The position numbers and the translations under genes are program-made. This document shows, piece after piece, positions 1 to 9,294 of a stretch of 64,000 bases of DNA (position 1 is its first letter; every line of letters begins with the position of its first letter). The DNA is from BMS3BBIN04 sp964552465 (GTDB taxonomy: Bacteria > Electryoneota > Electryoneia > Electryoneales > Electryoneaceae), in contig CAZKGR010000018.1 of assembly GCA_964552465.1 (NCBI GenBank), forward strand, positions 1 through 64,000, given 5' to 3'. Under the pieces are notes generated by a model. It was not told where the DNA came from. It saw nothing but the letters and a program-made list of their open reading frames with translations, and made no database searches.

Positions 1-1
1 C

Positions 2-1903
2 CACATTCAAATCATTGAACTTGGTTCAGGTACTGTTGGAACTATTGATGAGTCTGTCACGTCTATGTCGGTTTATGAAAACCGTCTCTATCTAATTTCG
101 AGTTCCTGGTTGAGGACATTTGATGTCAGCAATCCAGCCGAACCTCTAAACTTGGGAGAGGATGATGTGGGCTGGCCAGGAATTCTGGAATCCTTTGAGA
201 ATTCGGCAGTGCTTGGCACTTCTGTGGGTCTGTTTGTATTCGATACCGGTGAGCCGACGAATCTGGTGCGATCGGATTTCTATCCCGGCTATGTAAAAGC
301 ATTGCTGGTAAATGGCGATTACCTGTATGTTGCTTTCCATGACCGAATGACCATCTACGAATGTCACGTTGGTGACTACATTGCAGCCTTCGAGATAATC
401 GAACCTGCAAACAAGAAGAAAGTGATTGGACAGTTGACCACCCCGCTGACTTTTAGATGGGAATCAACAATTGCAAACACTGGCGATACAGTAGAATATG
501 CTCTTCAGCTCGCGAGTGATTCTGGTTTCAACAATATCGTTGCGGAATACGTTACTACTGCAGATTCAATGGAATTGACCGAACTGCCGGATGTTCATCC
601 TGAAATGTCTTGGAGAATTCAAGCTCGGTCTGGTGAAATAGTCAAGAATTCGATGCAAACCCACGTGATTCATTATCCTGATATTCGCGTCCCATTTCAA
701 TTTGACCTTGTGAGTCCTGCACCTCAATCAATTATCGCAGATTCAATGGTAACGCTGAATTGGGAGGAAACACGCAGTCCATATCTTCCTCACAATCAGG
801 AGCTTGACGACTATGGTGGACCAGATAATCAAGGGTACATCTGGCTTGACTCAAATGATCCTGCAGGTCCCGTGAGACAGTGGATTGACATAGCTGATAC
901 AGGTACAAGATTGGATATTTCAAATCTATCTTTCGGATTCGAGGTTGTTGACCTACCGTGGAGCTTTACTTTCTACGGACAGAATTATAGTCAGGTGACG
1001 ATTACGACAGAAGGTTATGTATCATTTGACCAGACAGGTCTGGTCGAAAATCTTCCGGATTTTCCAAATCCCGAACCACCGAATGCTATCATCAGTCCAG
1101 CACATTTTTATGCGATGAACCCTTCGAATCACGGAGATATCTACTATTGGCATGAAGACTCAATCTTGATTATGCAATGGGATGATATCAACCTGTGGGC
1201 AGGTGGTCAGCGGGTGACTTTTCAACTGGTTCTGAATCAGTTCGGCGGAATCTTCTTCATATATGAGGCGATTTCAATCAACTCTAATGTGGGAATTGAA
1301 AGCCCCGATGGTTTAACGGGCATTGATCTTGACTATAACTATGTTCGCGACATAGAGTCAGGCCATTGCATTCTCTTCCAACCAGGACAGATTCTCTACC
1401 GCGTCGCGATAGCGCCACAACCGAGCTTTCAAAATCCTCTAGTGTTTTTCACACCGGAGAATGATATTGATGTTGGGCCATTCCCTGATGGTCAAACGAT
1501 CTTCTGGCGTGTCCAAGCGATCGACCGATTCAAACTCTGGCGTTCGGCGGACCCGTGGGAAGGATGGTCATTCACTGTAGACTTGATTGAGAATCCTGGC
1601 GCATCTGAGATTGACCCGTACTCTGAATCAGAGCTACAAGCCGATGAGTTCGTGTCGATTTCTCCCAATCCGGCGAATGCTGAATTCCTATTGACGGTCA
1701 GACTACAGGAACAGGGATCAGTTTCAATAAGACTGTATGACCTGTTAGGACGGGAAGTACTCCACCAGAACTCAAACCAAGTCCCTGAGGGGACTCATGT
1801 AATCACGATTGATGCTAAAGGACTTCCGTCAGGAGTTTATTTCCTGAACATGTCGGTTGCGGACCGTATGAATGAAACGAGAAAGCTGATACTTCTCAAG
1901 TGA
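2..1903 (+). CDS. T9SS-sorted LVIVD/beta-propeller-like surface protein, 5' truncated by window edge
   Basis: The frame is open from base 2 with no stop, so the gene very probably begins left of the window; the first ATG seen (65) is internal. The N-terminal part reads like LVIVD-type propeller repeats (for example LRTFDVSNPAEP and VGLFVFDTGEP). The middle carries fibronectin-like beta segments (FRWEST, FWRVQAIDRF). The last ~85 residues are a type A T9SS sorting domain: SISPNPANAEF, then LYDLLGREV, then GVYFLNMSV and a C-terminal LILLK. The family role is a secreted or cell-surface protein; the ligand is unknown. It is the first of a run of T9SS cargo genes on this strand. I am sure of the sorting domain and less sure of the inner domains. 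Confidence 0.75.
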   Translation, partial: HIQIIELGSGTVGTIDESVTSMSVYENRLYLISSSWLRTFDVSNPAEPLNLGEDDVGWPGILESFENSAVLGTSVGLFVFDTGEPTNLVRSDFYPGYVKALLVNGDYLYVAFHDRMTIYECHVGDYIAAFEIIEPANKKKVIGQLTTPLTFRWESTIANTGDTVEYALQLASDSGFNNIVAEYVTTADSMELTELPDVHPEMSWRIQARSGEIVKNSMQTHVIHYPDIRVPFQFDLVSPAPQSIIADSMVTLNWEETRSPYLPHNQELDDYGGPDNQGYIWLDSNDPAGPVRQWIDIADTGTRLDISNLSFGFEVVDLPWSFTFYGQNYSQVTITTEGYVSFDQTGLVENLPDFPNPEPPNAIISPAHFYAMNPSNHGDIYYWHEDSILIMQWDDINLWAGGQRVTFQLVLNQFGGIFFIYEAISINSNVGIESPDGLTGIDLDYNYVRDIESGHCILFQPGQILYRVAIAPQPSFQNPLVFFTPENDIDVGPFPDGQTIFWRVQAIDRFKLWRSADPWEGWSFTVDLIENPGASEIDPYSESELQADEFVSISPNPANAEFLLTVRLQEQGSVSIRLYDLLGREVLHQNSNQVPEGTHVITIDAKGLPSGVYFLNMSVADRMNETRKLILLK

Positions 1904-1953
1904 TTATTCCAGACTGATTGCTACACAACGAGTGAAGTATTGCTTGGCCTTGG

Positions 1954-1982
1954 AATCCCCTTCCAGATGATGGAGGGGATTT
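1954..1982 (+). terminator. Hairpin after the first T9SS gene
   Basis: Two arms, AATCCCC-TTCCA and TGGA-GGGGATT, pair over about 11 bp with one bulge around a GATGA loop, 50 bases after the stop codon. A short T run follows. It is a probable Rho-independent terminator, although the T tract is weak. Confidence 0.5.
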
Positions 1983-2251
1983 TGTGGTTGGAGCAATACG
2001 TTCTCAACAGCCGCAAAATAATAGTGATAATGAAGATCAGACGCTTGGCTGTAAACGCTATCTGCGAGCTTATGGGGTTGGTTTTTTTTCGCAAATACAC
2101 GAATAATTATTGCGCTCAACCGAATGAGAAGTGTATGCTATGCATTCAGCCAGTATGACGGGGTGAACGCACCGAAGGAGATTTAGAGCACACATAAACC
2201 ATAGTCCTGCTCATATGGGGGAGTTTTAAACATCATGCAAGGGGAGGCAGT
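1983..2251 (+). other. Intergenic leader before the paralogue array
   Basis: About 270 bases without a convincing gene. The only clear signal is the Shine-Dalgarno AGGGGAGG immediately before the ATG at 2252. A promoter for the array probably lies here, but I cannot point to clear -35/-10 boxes. Confidence 0.4.
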
Positions 2252-3697
2252 ATGCGCAGTGTTTTCAGTTTAGTCCTGGTCCTGATTCTCACCTGCACGG
2301 TTTCCGCTTTTGCCAGTACTGTTCCGAGTGATCATCCATCGATGGCTGGTGGAACGCCAGTTCAACCACATGTCAACGAACTAGATGAAGCTTTTGTCTG
2401 TCTGATTCAAGATATGGCGTCATTCTGGGGCAATTCGAACCAGGAAATACTGGATTTGATGGCGCCGGATGTGACATACGATCTCATCAATTCATCGATG
2501 ATTCCAACCACTGATTTCAACGATTACACTTTCGTGCTAGTCGAAGGAAATCAACCTGCAGACTTCAACCAGAATGTGCTGGACAACATGGCACAGTTCG
2601 AGGAATACGTTGACGCTGGCGGCTGGCTGCAGTTCCACATGGGGACAAACAACCACAATCCGGCGATGATGCTGTGGGATGGTACAACCTACCTCAACGA
2701 AGATAACCAGAACGAGAATTATACGGGTCCGGACGGAACCGGGCATCCAATTCTTGAGGGTGTTACAGAACCCTTCCTGGGTAACTGGGCAAACCACGGT
2801 GTTCTAACCAATTTCCCACTGGACGCGTTGGTGATAGTTGAAACAGCTACCCCTAATCCGACGTTGGTGGAATACGGCTATGGTCAGGGCAATGTTGTCG
2901 TGACCACGATGACGATGGAATTTCTCTATCATAACGGCTATGATTCAGGCCAGATTCTCGTCAACCTGATCAACTACATGGCCAACCGTCCACCAAGTGG
3001 TCCTGTTCAAATCGAGATTATACCAGACAATCCTCCTGTATCGATACCACAGGGAGGAACATTCACTTTCGGTGTTCACATCACTTCAGAGTTCCCGCCA
3101 ACTGTGCAGGCCTGGTTCTGGACATTGATCGAATTCCCCAATGGTCAGATGTTCGGTCCGATGGCGCAAGCGCGCATTGCCGTTTCCAACGGGATGGATT
3201 TATGGGTAAACAACATCTCGCAGACCATGCCGATCAACTCGCCAGTTGGTCAATACAGGTACTATTTCCACGCTGGTCTGAACCTGGGTAACTCAATGCT
3301 GTACGATTATTTCCGCTTCGATGTTACTCCGGCGGTTGCAGGTGCGCAAGGTGGGTATGAGTACACCGTTACCGGCTTTGACAAGCTGAGTAACATCGCT
3401 GGCGAAGACGCATCCACAGTGACAGTTCCGGTTGAGTTCGAGCTCGTGCAGGTGTATCCGAACCCGTTCAATCCGACCACGAATGTTAGTATCACACTGC
3501 CTGAAGCGACTGACCTGAAGGTCGCTGTGTATAACACGATGGGTCAGCAGGTGGCAGAACTGGCATCCGGCGAGTACAACGCGGGTTTGCACAATTTCGT
3601 GCTTGATGGCAGCAGCCTTTCCAGCGGCGTGTACTTCGTGCGTGCAGTAACCAGTGATGGCGATGCTGGCATGCAGAAAGTCATGTTGATGAAGTGA
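2252..3697 (+). CDS. T9SS cargo paralogue 1 (GATase1/ThuA-like N-terminal domain plus Ig-like domain)
   Basis: 481 aa. Residues 1-22 form a Sec signal peptide ending SAFAS. Residues ~45-250 resemble a class-I glutamine-amidotransferase/ThuA-like fold (LIQDMASFWGNSN, FVLVEGNQ, YVDAGGWLQFHMGTN, YGQGNVVVTTMTMEF), with no Cys-His-Glu catalytic set that I can identify. Residues ~253-365 are a beta-rich Ig-like domain starting near VQIEIIPDNPP. Residues ~400-481 are the T9SS type A sorting domain (YPNPFNPTT, YNTMGQQV, GVYFVRAV, KVMLMK). The start is set by AGGGGAGGCAGT before the ATG. It is the first of four tandem paralogues and shares identical DNA with copies 2 and 3. The enzymatic or binding role is unknown; surface location is inferred from the sorting domain. 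Confidence 0.8.
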   Translation: MRSVFSLVLVLILTCTVSAFASTVPSDHPSMAGGTPVQPHVNELDEAFVCLIQDMASFWGNSNQEILDLMAPDVTYDLINSSMIPTTDFNDYTFVLVEGNQPADFNQNVLDNMAQFEEYVDAGGWLQFHMGTNNHNPAMMLWDGTTYLNEDNQNENYTGPDGTGHPILEGVTEPFLGNWANHGVLTNFPLDALVIVETATPNPTLVEYGYGQGNVVVTTMTMEFLYHNGYDSGQILVNLINYMANRPPSGPVQIEIIPDNPPVSIPQGGTFTFGVHITSEFPPTVQAWFWTLIEFPNGQMFGPMAQARIAVSNGMDLWVNNISQTMPINSPVGQYRYYFHAGLNLGNSMLYDYFRFDVTPAVAGAQGGYEYTVTGFDKLSNIAGEDASTVTVPVEFELVQVYPNPFNPTTNVSITLPEATDLKVAVYNTMGQQVAELASGEYNAGLHNFVLDGSSLSSGVYFVRAVTSDGDAGMQKVMLMK

Positions 3698-3837
3698 TCA
3701 ACCTGTTTCTGGACGTGTGCGCATTTATGTTCTAAACACAGAAAATGGTTCGAGGGGATGCGTCTGCATCCCCTCGTCCATCAAAGCTATCATACTTCAG
3801 ATTTGTCTTTTGTGGTGAAGTAGCTTAAGGAGGCAGT
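2945..3837 (+). repeat. Duplicated block, copy A
   Basis: From the GGCCAGATTCTCGTCAAC stretch through the stop codon and the next intergenic region, this DNA matches 4562-5455 at an offset of 1617/1618 bases. Within the coding part I see only a one-base insertion difference; the spacers differ at a few positions. It indicates recent duplication or gene conversion. Confidence 0.85.
3751..3776 (+). terminator. Perfect 11-bp hairpin between paralogues 1 and 2
   Basis: CGAGGGGATGC and GCATCCCCTCG are perfect arms around GTCT, about 55 bases after the stop. There is no T tract, so it could be a processing or stability element rather than a strong terminator. The same element follows copies 2 and 3. 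Confidence 0.55.
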
Positions 3838-5315
3838 ATGCTTAGGGGAAGAGTTTTACTCGTAGTAGGCCTGATCTTGGTCTGGAGCATTGCTGCCTTT
3901 GCCAGCAATGATGCCATCCACATGACTGATCAAACTGTGCCTTCCAGCACGAATGTAGCTTCAATGGACATGACTCCTTTACAGGAACACTTTTGCGAAC
4001 TCGATGAAGCTTATGTTCTTCTCGTCCAGGATTCACCTGGTTGGGCAAATTCGAACGAAGAAATCCTGATCTCACTAGCACCCGAAGTTACCTACGACCT
4101 GATCACATCAGCTAGTCTGGCGACTACGGACCTTTCGGTCTATACGTTTGTGGTCATTGGGGGTGGACAATCCGCTGATTTCAACCAGAACGTGCTTGAC
4201 AACATGGCTGTCCTCGAAGAGTACGTTGGTGCGGGAGGGTGGTTGCAGATGCATATGGCAACTAATTCTCACCAGCCTCATCTGACGTTGTGGGATGGAA
4301 CCACCTATCAGGATGGTACCTACGACGCATTCAACTGGATGGGACCAGATGGAGTGGATCACCCGATTCTGGTGGATATGGTCGAACCATATGAAGGGAA
4401 ACTACGCAAGCCATGGATACATGTCAGTGTATCCCCCTGAAGCGCTGCTCATCGTCGAAGAATCTAATGGTGAGCCAACCTGCGTCGAATATGAGTACGG
4501 GCAGGGAAATGTAGTCTGCTGGACGATGCCAGTCGAGCATGCATGGAATTATGATTACAACTCAGGCCAGATTCTCGTCAACCTGATCAACTACAATGGC
4601 CAACCGTCCACCAAGTGGTCCTGTTCAAATCGAGATTATACCAGACAATCCTCCTGTATCGATACCACAGGGAGGAACATTCACTTTCGGTGTTCACATC
4701 ACTTCAGAGTTCCCGCCAACTGTGCAGGCCTGGTTCTGGACATTGATCGAATTCCCCAATGGTCAGATGTTCGGTCCGATGGCGCAAGCGCGCATTGCCG
4801 TTTCCAACGGGATGGATTTATGGGTAAACAACATCTCGCAGACCATGCCGATCAACTCGCCAGTTGGTCAATACAGGTACTATTTCCACGCTGGTCTGAA
4901 CCTGGGTAACTCAATGCTGTACGATTATTTCCGCTTCGATGTTACTCCGGCGGTTGCAGGTGCGCAAGGTGGGTATGAGTACACCGTTACCGGCTTTGAC
5001 AAGCTGAGTAACATCGCTGGCGAAGACGCATCCACAGTGACAGTTCCGGTTGAGTTCGAGCTCGTGCAGGTGTATCCGAACCCGTTCAATCCGACCACGA
5101 ATGTTAGTATCACACTGCCTGAAGCGACTGACCTGAAGGTCGCTGTGTATAACACGATGGGTCAGCAGGTGGCAGAACTGGCATCCGGCGAGTACAACGC
5201 GGGTTTGCACAATTTCGTGCTTGATGGCAGCAGCCTTTCCAGCGGCGTGTACTTCGTGCGTGCAGTAACCAGTGATGGCGATGCTGGCATGCAGAAAGTC
5301 ATGTTGATGAAGTGA
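3838..5315 (+). pseudogene. T9SS cargo paralogue 2, interrupted by two +1 frameshifts
   Basis: The gene starts well: AAGGAGGCAGT Shine-Dalgarno and a signal peptide ending AAFAS. It matches its paralogues until an extra A in the A run at 4399-4401 (GGGAAACTAC where the frame needs GGGAACTAC), which leads to a stop at 4438-4440. The next frame continues the homology (NYASHGYMSVYPPEALLIVE onward) until a second extra A at 4595-4596 (CTACAATGG against CTACATGG in copy 1). The third frame then reads through the Ig-like and sorting domains to 5315. Repairing both A runs restores a full-length ~490-aa paralogue. Both lesions are single A insertions in short A runs, so a sequencing or assembly error is as likely as a true pseudogene. 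Confidence 0.8.
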
Positions 5316-5455
5316 TCAACCTGTTTCTGGACGTGTGCGCATTTATGTTCTAAACACAGAAATTGGTTCGAGGGGATGCGTCTGCATCCCCTCGTCCATC
5401 AGAGCTTTCATACTTCAGATTTTTCTATTGTGGTGAAGAAGCTTAAGGAGGCAGT
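4562..5455 (+). repeat. Duplicated block, copy B
   Basis: Partner of 2945-3837. Identity to copy A begins near the TCAGGCCAGATTC stretch and runs into the spacer before paralogue 3. The second frameshift of the broken gene lies about 33 bases inside its left boundary. Confidence 0.85.
5369..5394 (+). terminator. Perfect 11-bp hairpin between paralogues 2 and 3
   Basis: Same CGAGGGGATGC/GCATCCCCTCG hairpin as at 3751-3776, carried on the duplicated spacer. No T tract follows. Confidence 0.55.
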
Positions 5456-6910
5456 ATGCGTAGTATTTCCAGCTTAGTCCTGATCCTGATTCTCACTTGC
5501 ACGATTTCTGTTTTTGCCAGCACGGTTCCGAGTGATCATCCATCAATGGTTGGTGGAACGCCAGTCCAACCACATGTCAACGAACTCGATGAAGCTTATG
5601 TCTGCCTGATTCAAGATATGGCGTCTTTCTGGGGCAATTCGAACCAGGCAATTCTCGACATGATGGCGCCGGACGTAACCTATGATCTGATCAGTTCATC
5701 GATGATTCCGACCACTGATTTCTCACAGTATACATTTGTCCTAGTTGAAGGCAACCAACCCTCTTCATTCAACCAGAATGTGCTGGACAACATCATGCAG
5801 TTTGAGGAATATGTTGATGCGGGCGGTTGGTTACAGTTCCATATGGGGACCAACAGCCATACCCCGGCAATGATGTTGTGGGATGGTACCACCTACAGCA
5901 CCGATGACTATCAGGATCTCAACTACATGGGACCTGATGGCCTGGGCCACCCAGCCTTGGAAGGAACTGTTGAGCCTTACGAAGGCAACTCCGCAAACCA
6001 CGGTTATCTGACGGCTTTGCCATTAGATGCTGCGATTATCGTGACTACTGCTTCAACAAACCCGACATATGCGGAGTATGAGTATGGGCAAGGCAATGTT
6101 GTTGTAACCACGATGACGATGGAATTCTTGTGGGATAGAGAATTGTATCATGATAATGCTGGTATGATTCTCGAAAACACAATCAACTACATGGCCAACC
6201 GTCCACCAAGTGGTCCTGTTCAAATCGAGATTATACCAGACAATCCTCCTGTATCGATACCACAGGGAGGAACATTCACTTTCGGTGTTCACATCACTTC
6301 AGAGTTCCCGCCAACTGTGCAGGCCTGGTTCTGGACATTGATCGAATTCCCCAATGGTCAGATGTTCGGTCCGATGGCGCAAGCGCGCATTGCCGTTTCC
6401 AACGGGATGGATTTATGGGTAAACAACATCTCGCAGACCATGCCGATCAACTCGCCAGTTGGTCAATACAGGTACTATTTCCACGCTGGTCTGAACCTGG
6501 GTAACTCAATGCTGTACGATTATTTCCGCTTCGATGTAACCCCTGCAGTCGCAGGCGCTGAAGGTGGATATGAATACACGGTAACCGGCTTCGACAAGTT
6601 GAACAACATCACTGGCGAAAATGCTGGAGTTGTCAACGTTCCGGCTGAGTTCGAGCTCGTGCAGGTGTATCCGAATCCGTTCAATCCGACCACGAATGTC
6701 AGTATCACACTGCCTGAAGCGACTGACCTGAAGGTCGCAGTGTATAACACGACGGGTCAGCAGGTCGCCGAACTGACCAATGGTCATCACTCCGCCGGAA
6801 TGCACAATTTCGTGTTGGATGGTAGCAGCCTTTCCAGCGGCGTGTACTTTGTGCGGGCAGTGACCAGCGATGGCGATGCGGGCATGCAGAAAGTCATGTT
6901 GATGAAGTGA
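5456..6910 (+). CDS. T9SS cargo paralogue 3
   Basis: 484 aa with the same layout as paralogue 1: signal peptide 1-22 (ending SVFAS), ThuA/GATase1-like domain, Ig-like domain and type A T9SS sorting domain ending KVMLMK. AAGGAGGCAGT precedes the ATG. The N-terminal third has diverged from copy 1. About 355 bases of the Ig-like domain (6183-6537) are identical to copies 1 and 2, and the sorting domain is again near-identical after a more divergent stretch. This mosaic is the signature of gene conversion. Surface localisation is inferred; the molecular function is not recognised. Confidence 0.8.
   Translation: MRSISSLVLILILTCTISVFASTVPSDHPSMVGGTPVQPHVNELDEAYVCLIQDMASFWGNSNQAILDMMAPDVTYDLISSSMIPTTDFSQYTFVLVEGNQPSSFNQNVLDNIMQFEEYVDAGGWLQFHMGTNSHTPAMMLWDGTTYSTDDYQDLNYMGPDGLGHPALEGTVEPYEGNSANHGYLTALPLDAAIIVTTASTNPTYAEYEYGQGNVVVTTMTMEFLWDRELYHDNAGMILENTINYMANRPPSGPVQIEIIPDNPPVSIPQGGTFTFGVHITSEFPPTVQAWFWTLIEFPNGQMFGPMAQARIAVSNGMDLWVNNISQTMPINSPVGQYRYYFHAGLNLGNSMLYDYFRFDVTPAVAGAEGGYEYTVTGFDKLNNITGENAGVVNVPAEFELVQVYPNPFNPTTNVSITLPEATDLKVAVYNTTGQQVAELTNGHHSAGMHNFVLDGSSLSSGVYFVRAVTSDGDAGMQKVMLMK
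6183..6537 (+). repeat. Block identical to parts of paralogues 1 and 2
   Basis: This ~355-base segment reads identically to 2970-3324 and to the equivalent part of copy 2 apart from that copy's inserted A. The flanks on both sides have diverged, so it is a discrete conversion tract rather than overall conservation. Confidence 0.85.
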
Positions 6911-6963
6911 TTTTCATGACTAATGGATGCCGTATGCAATAACGTTCAAAAAACAGACACTCA

Positions 6964-6993
6964 TTCGAGGGGATGCATCTGCATCCCCTCGAA
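6964..6993 (+). terminator. Perfect 13-bp hairpin between paralogues 3 and 4
   Basis: TTCGAGGGGATGC and GCATCCCCTCGAA pair perfectly around ATCT, ~54 bases after the stop. It is the same element type as after copies 1 and 2, and again lacks a T tract. Confidence 0.55.
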
Positions 6994-7055
6994 CAGGCAG
7001 CACCCCATATTATTGACCACGAAGTGGCATGCCAAGAAAACCAAGAGGAGGTAGT

Positions 7056-8501
7056 ATGCGGAGTATTGCAACGATGGTCTTGATCCTGATACTCGCTTGT
7101 ACAATTTCAGCTTTTGCCAGTACGGTTCCGAGTGATCATCCATCCATGGTTGGAGGAACACCAGTCCAGGCGCATATCAACGAGCTTGACGAAGCTTATG
7201 TCCTATTGATTCAAGACCTAGTGTCATTCTGGGGAAATTCCAACCAGGAAATCCTTGACACGATGGCTCCGGACGTGACCTACGATCTCATCAACTCATC
7301 GATGATTCCGGCAACTGATTTCAATAACTATACCTTCGTGCTTGTCGAGGGAAACCAACCGACGACCTTCAACCAGAACGTGCTCGACAACATGGCGCAG
7401 TTCGAGGAATACGTTGGTAGTGGTGGCTGGTTACAGTTCCACATGGGGACGAACACCCATACACCGAGGTTGACACTGTGGGATGGAACCACTTACATCT
7501 GGGAAAATAACGAAAGCTCGAACTTCATGGGTCCTGATGGCCTTGGACATCCGGCGCTTGAAGGGGTGTCTGAGCCTTATCTGGGCAACGGTACGAATCA
7601 CGGTTACTTGTCGGATTACCCTCCCGAGGCTGCTCTAATTGTTGAGACTTCACTTGGAAACCCAACATATGCTGAATATGGATACGGCCAGGGTAACGTT
7701 GTAGTCACCACCATGGTGATGGAATATCTGTATCACAACAACTACAACTCCGGCCAGATCTTGGTCAACACGATCAACTACATGGCTAACCGTCCTCCGA
7801 GTGGCCCGGTGCAGATCGAGATTATTCCCGACAATCCGCCTGTGTCAATTCCGCAGGGTGGCACTTTAACGTTCGGCGTGCACGTCACTTCCGAGTATCC
7901 ACCGACTGTGCAGGCGTGGTTCTGGACGGAGATCGAGTTCCCGAACGGCCAGATATTCGGACCGATGGCTCAGGCACGAACCAACGTTTACAACGGAATG
8001 GATCTCTGGGTGACAAACCTCTCGCAGACCATGCCGATCAACACACCGGTTGGCGAATATCGGTACTACTTCCATGCCGGCCTGAATCTGGGTTACTCGT
8101 TACTGTACGACTACTTCCGGTTTGATGTGACGCCGGCAGTCGCAGGCGCTGAGGGAGGATATGAATACACCATCACCGGCTTCGAGAAGTTGAACAACAT
8201 CGCGGGCGAAGATGCTGCGACAGTGATAGTGCCAACTGAGTTTGCGATGGCGGAAGTCTATCCGAACCCATTCAACCCGACGGCCAATGTGAGCATCACA
8301 TTGCCGAATGCGACGCAGTTGACCGTTGGCGTATACAACGTCATGGGCCAGCAGGTAGCCGAGCTGACCAATGGTCAGCACAGCGCCGGAATGCACAGCT
8401 TCGTGCTTGATGGCAGCAACCTGTCCAGCGGCGTGTACTTTGTGCGGGCACTGACCAGTGATGGCGATGCAGGCATGCAAAAAGTCATGTTGATGAAATG
8501 A
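7056..8501 (+). CDS. T9SS cargo paralogue 4
   Basis: 481 aa. I start at the ATG at 7056 because AGAGGAGGTAGT sits just before it and the protein then begins directly with the signal peptide (MRSIATMVLILILAC...SAFAS). An in-frame ATG at 7029 would add nine charged residues before it. The domain order is as in the other copies: ThuA/GATase1-like, Ig-like, then the sorting domain with YPNPFNPTA, YNVMGQQV, GVYFVRAL and KVMLMK. Synonymous sites differ freely from copies 1-3, so this copy has escaped the recent conversion events. Secreted or surface role inferred; activity unknown. Confidence 0.8.
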   Translation: MRSIATMVLILILACTISAFASTVPSDHPSMVGGTPVQAHINELDEAYVLLIQDLVSFWGNSNQEILDTMAPDVTYDLINSSMIPATDFNNYTFVLVEGNQPTTFNQNVLDNMAQFEEYVGSGGWLQFHMGTNTHTPRLTLWDGTTYIWENNESSNFMGPDGLGHPALEGVSEPYLGNGTNHGYLSDYPPEAALIVETSLGNPTYAEYGYGQGNVVVTTMVMEYLYHNNYNSGQILVNTINYMANRPPSGPVQIEIIPDNPPVSIPQGGTLTFGVHVTSEYPPTVQAWFWTEIEFPNGQIFGPMAQARTNVYNGMDLWVTNLSQTMPINTPVGEYRYYFHAGLNLGYSLLYDYFRFDVTPAVAGAEGGYEYTITGFEKLNNIAGEDAATVIVPTEFAMAEVYPNPFNPTANVSITLPNATQLTVGVYNVMGQQVAELTNGQHSAGMHSFVLDGSNLSSGVYFVRALTSDGDAGMQKVMLMK

Positions 8502-8537
8502 GATGAGTCTGGAGACTGGAGTAAGGAGCAAAACAAC

Positions 8538-8570
8538 ACAGCCACGGACGTTCATCCGTGGCTGTTCTCT
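8538..8570. terminator. Bidirectional terminator between paralogue 4 and engB
   Basis: ACAGCCACGGA and TCCGTGGCTGT form a perfect 11-bp stem around CGTTCA. T-rich bases follow on the plus strand (TCTCT) and, more strongly, on the minus strand (GTTGTTTTG). The two flanking genes converge on it. Confidence 0.75.
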
Positions 8571-8611
8571 ATACCTCAAACTGTGCTAAGGAGATGAGAT
8601 ACCGTAATTGA

Positions 8612-9205
8612 TTAAACGTTTCCGGCTTGAAATACATCATCCGCCCACCAATGTTCGAGCGCTGCAGTCAGCTCGACAATTCCCTCACGCTTCGTAGCAC
8701 TGACTGGGAATATTTGCACTTTATCACCTACTGAGTGTTGCACTTGCCGAATTATCTTTGTCCGCTCGCCCCGTTTTATCTTGTCAATCTTGGTGAGCAC
8801 GATAGATGCACCCACCCGCTCTTCGATGGCCCATTGCAGCATTTCGTTGTCGAGTTCGACCAGCCCGCGACGGCTGTCAACCAGGATTAGCAGCTGGCTC
8901 AAGTTGCCGTGTCCAACCAGGAAATCGCTGACCATCTGACGCCATTTCGCACGCAGATCCTCACCGACCTTGGCGAATCCATACCCCGGCAAATCAACCA
9001 GATCCCAACGTTCGTTGACAAGGAAACGGTGCACGCCTCGTGTGCGTCCGGGTTGTTTCGAGGTTGCTGCCACCTTGCGGTTGAGTATCAGGTTGATCAA
9101 TGTGGATTTTCCCACATTTGAGCGGCCCGCTACAGCAATCGCCGGACGGGGTGTGCCTTTGTAAACTGGGGGCAGCTTCTTGACTGTGTGTACGTGAAAT
9201 GCCAT
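8612..9205 (-). CDS. engB: Ribosome-biogenesis GTPase EngB/YsxC
   Basis: 197 aa, a normal length for EngB, a TrmE-Era-EngA family GTPase needed for assembly of the large ribosomal subunit. The G motifs are all present: G1 GRSNVGKST near residue 27, the G2 threonine in GRTRG, G3 DLPGYG near 71, G4 TKID and G5 SATKREG. I chose the ATG at 9205 because it gives the usual ~25 residues before G1. A TTG at 9298 would add 31 residues and place a long hairpin inside the gene. No clear Shine-Dalgarno is seen. It lies downstream of the hmgA-like gene but behind a hairpin, so it may have its own promoter. Confidence 0.93.
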   Translation of the reverse strand: MAFHVHTVKKLPPVYKGTPRPAIAVAGRSNVGKSTLINLILNRKVAATSKQPGRTRGVHRFLVNERWDLVDLPGYGFAKVGEDLRAKWRQMVSDFLVGHGNLSQLLILVDSRRGLVELDNEMLQWAIEERVGASIVLTKIDKIKRGERTKIIRQVQHSVGDKVQIFPVSATKREGIVELTAALEHWWADDVFQAGNV

Positions 9206-9245
9206 GCGAGAAGGTAGTTGATTGGAATGCGCAGATCTAGACAAC

Positions 9246-9277
9246 GAGGGGACACTTACGGAGTAAGTGTCCCCCTC
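9246..9277 (-). terminator. Long hairpin between the hmgA-like gene and engB
   Basis: GAGGGGACACTTAC and GTAAGTGTCCCCCTC pair over ~14 bp with one extra C, leaving a three-base loop. It lies just after the hmgA stop on the minus strand and before the engB start, as a terminator or attenuator would. Confidence 0.6.
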
Positions 9278-9294
9278 AGCAATTACCTCGACAA

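Noticed and set aside
4295..4909. Separate protein inside the broken paralogue
   Set aside because: Only its middle part is homologous; both ends are out-of-frame readings. It is a segment of the frameshifted gene.
7029..7055. Upstream ATG for paralogue 4
   Set aside because: The AGAGGAGG ribosome site and the paralogues' alignment place the start at 7056.
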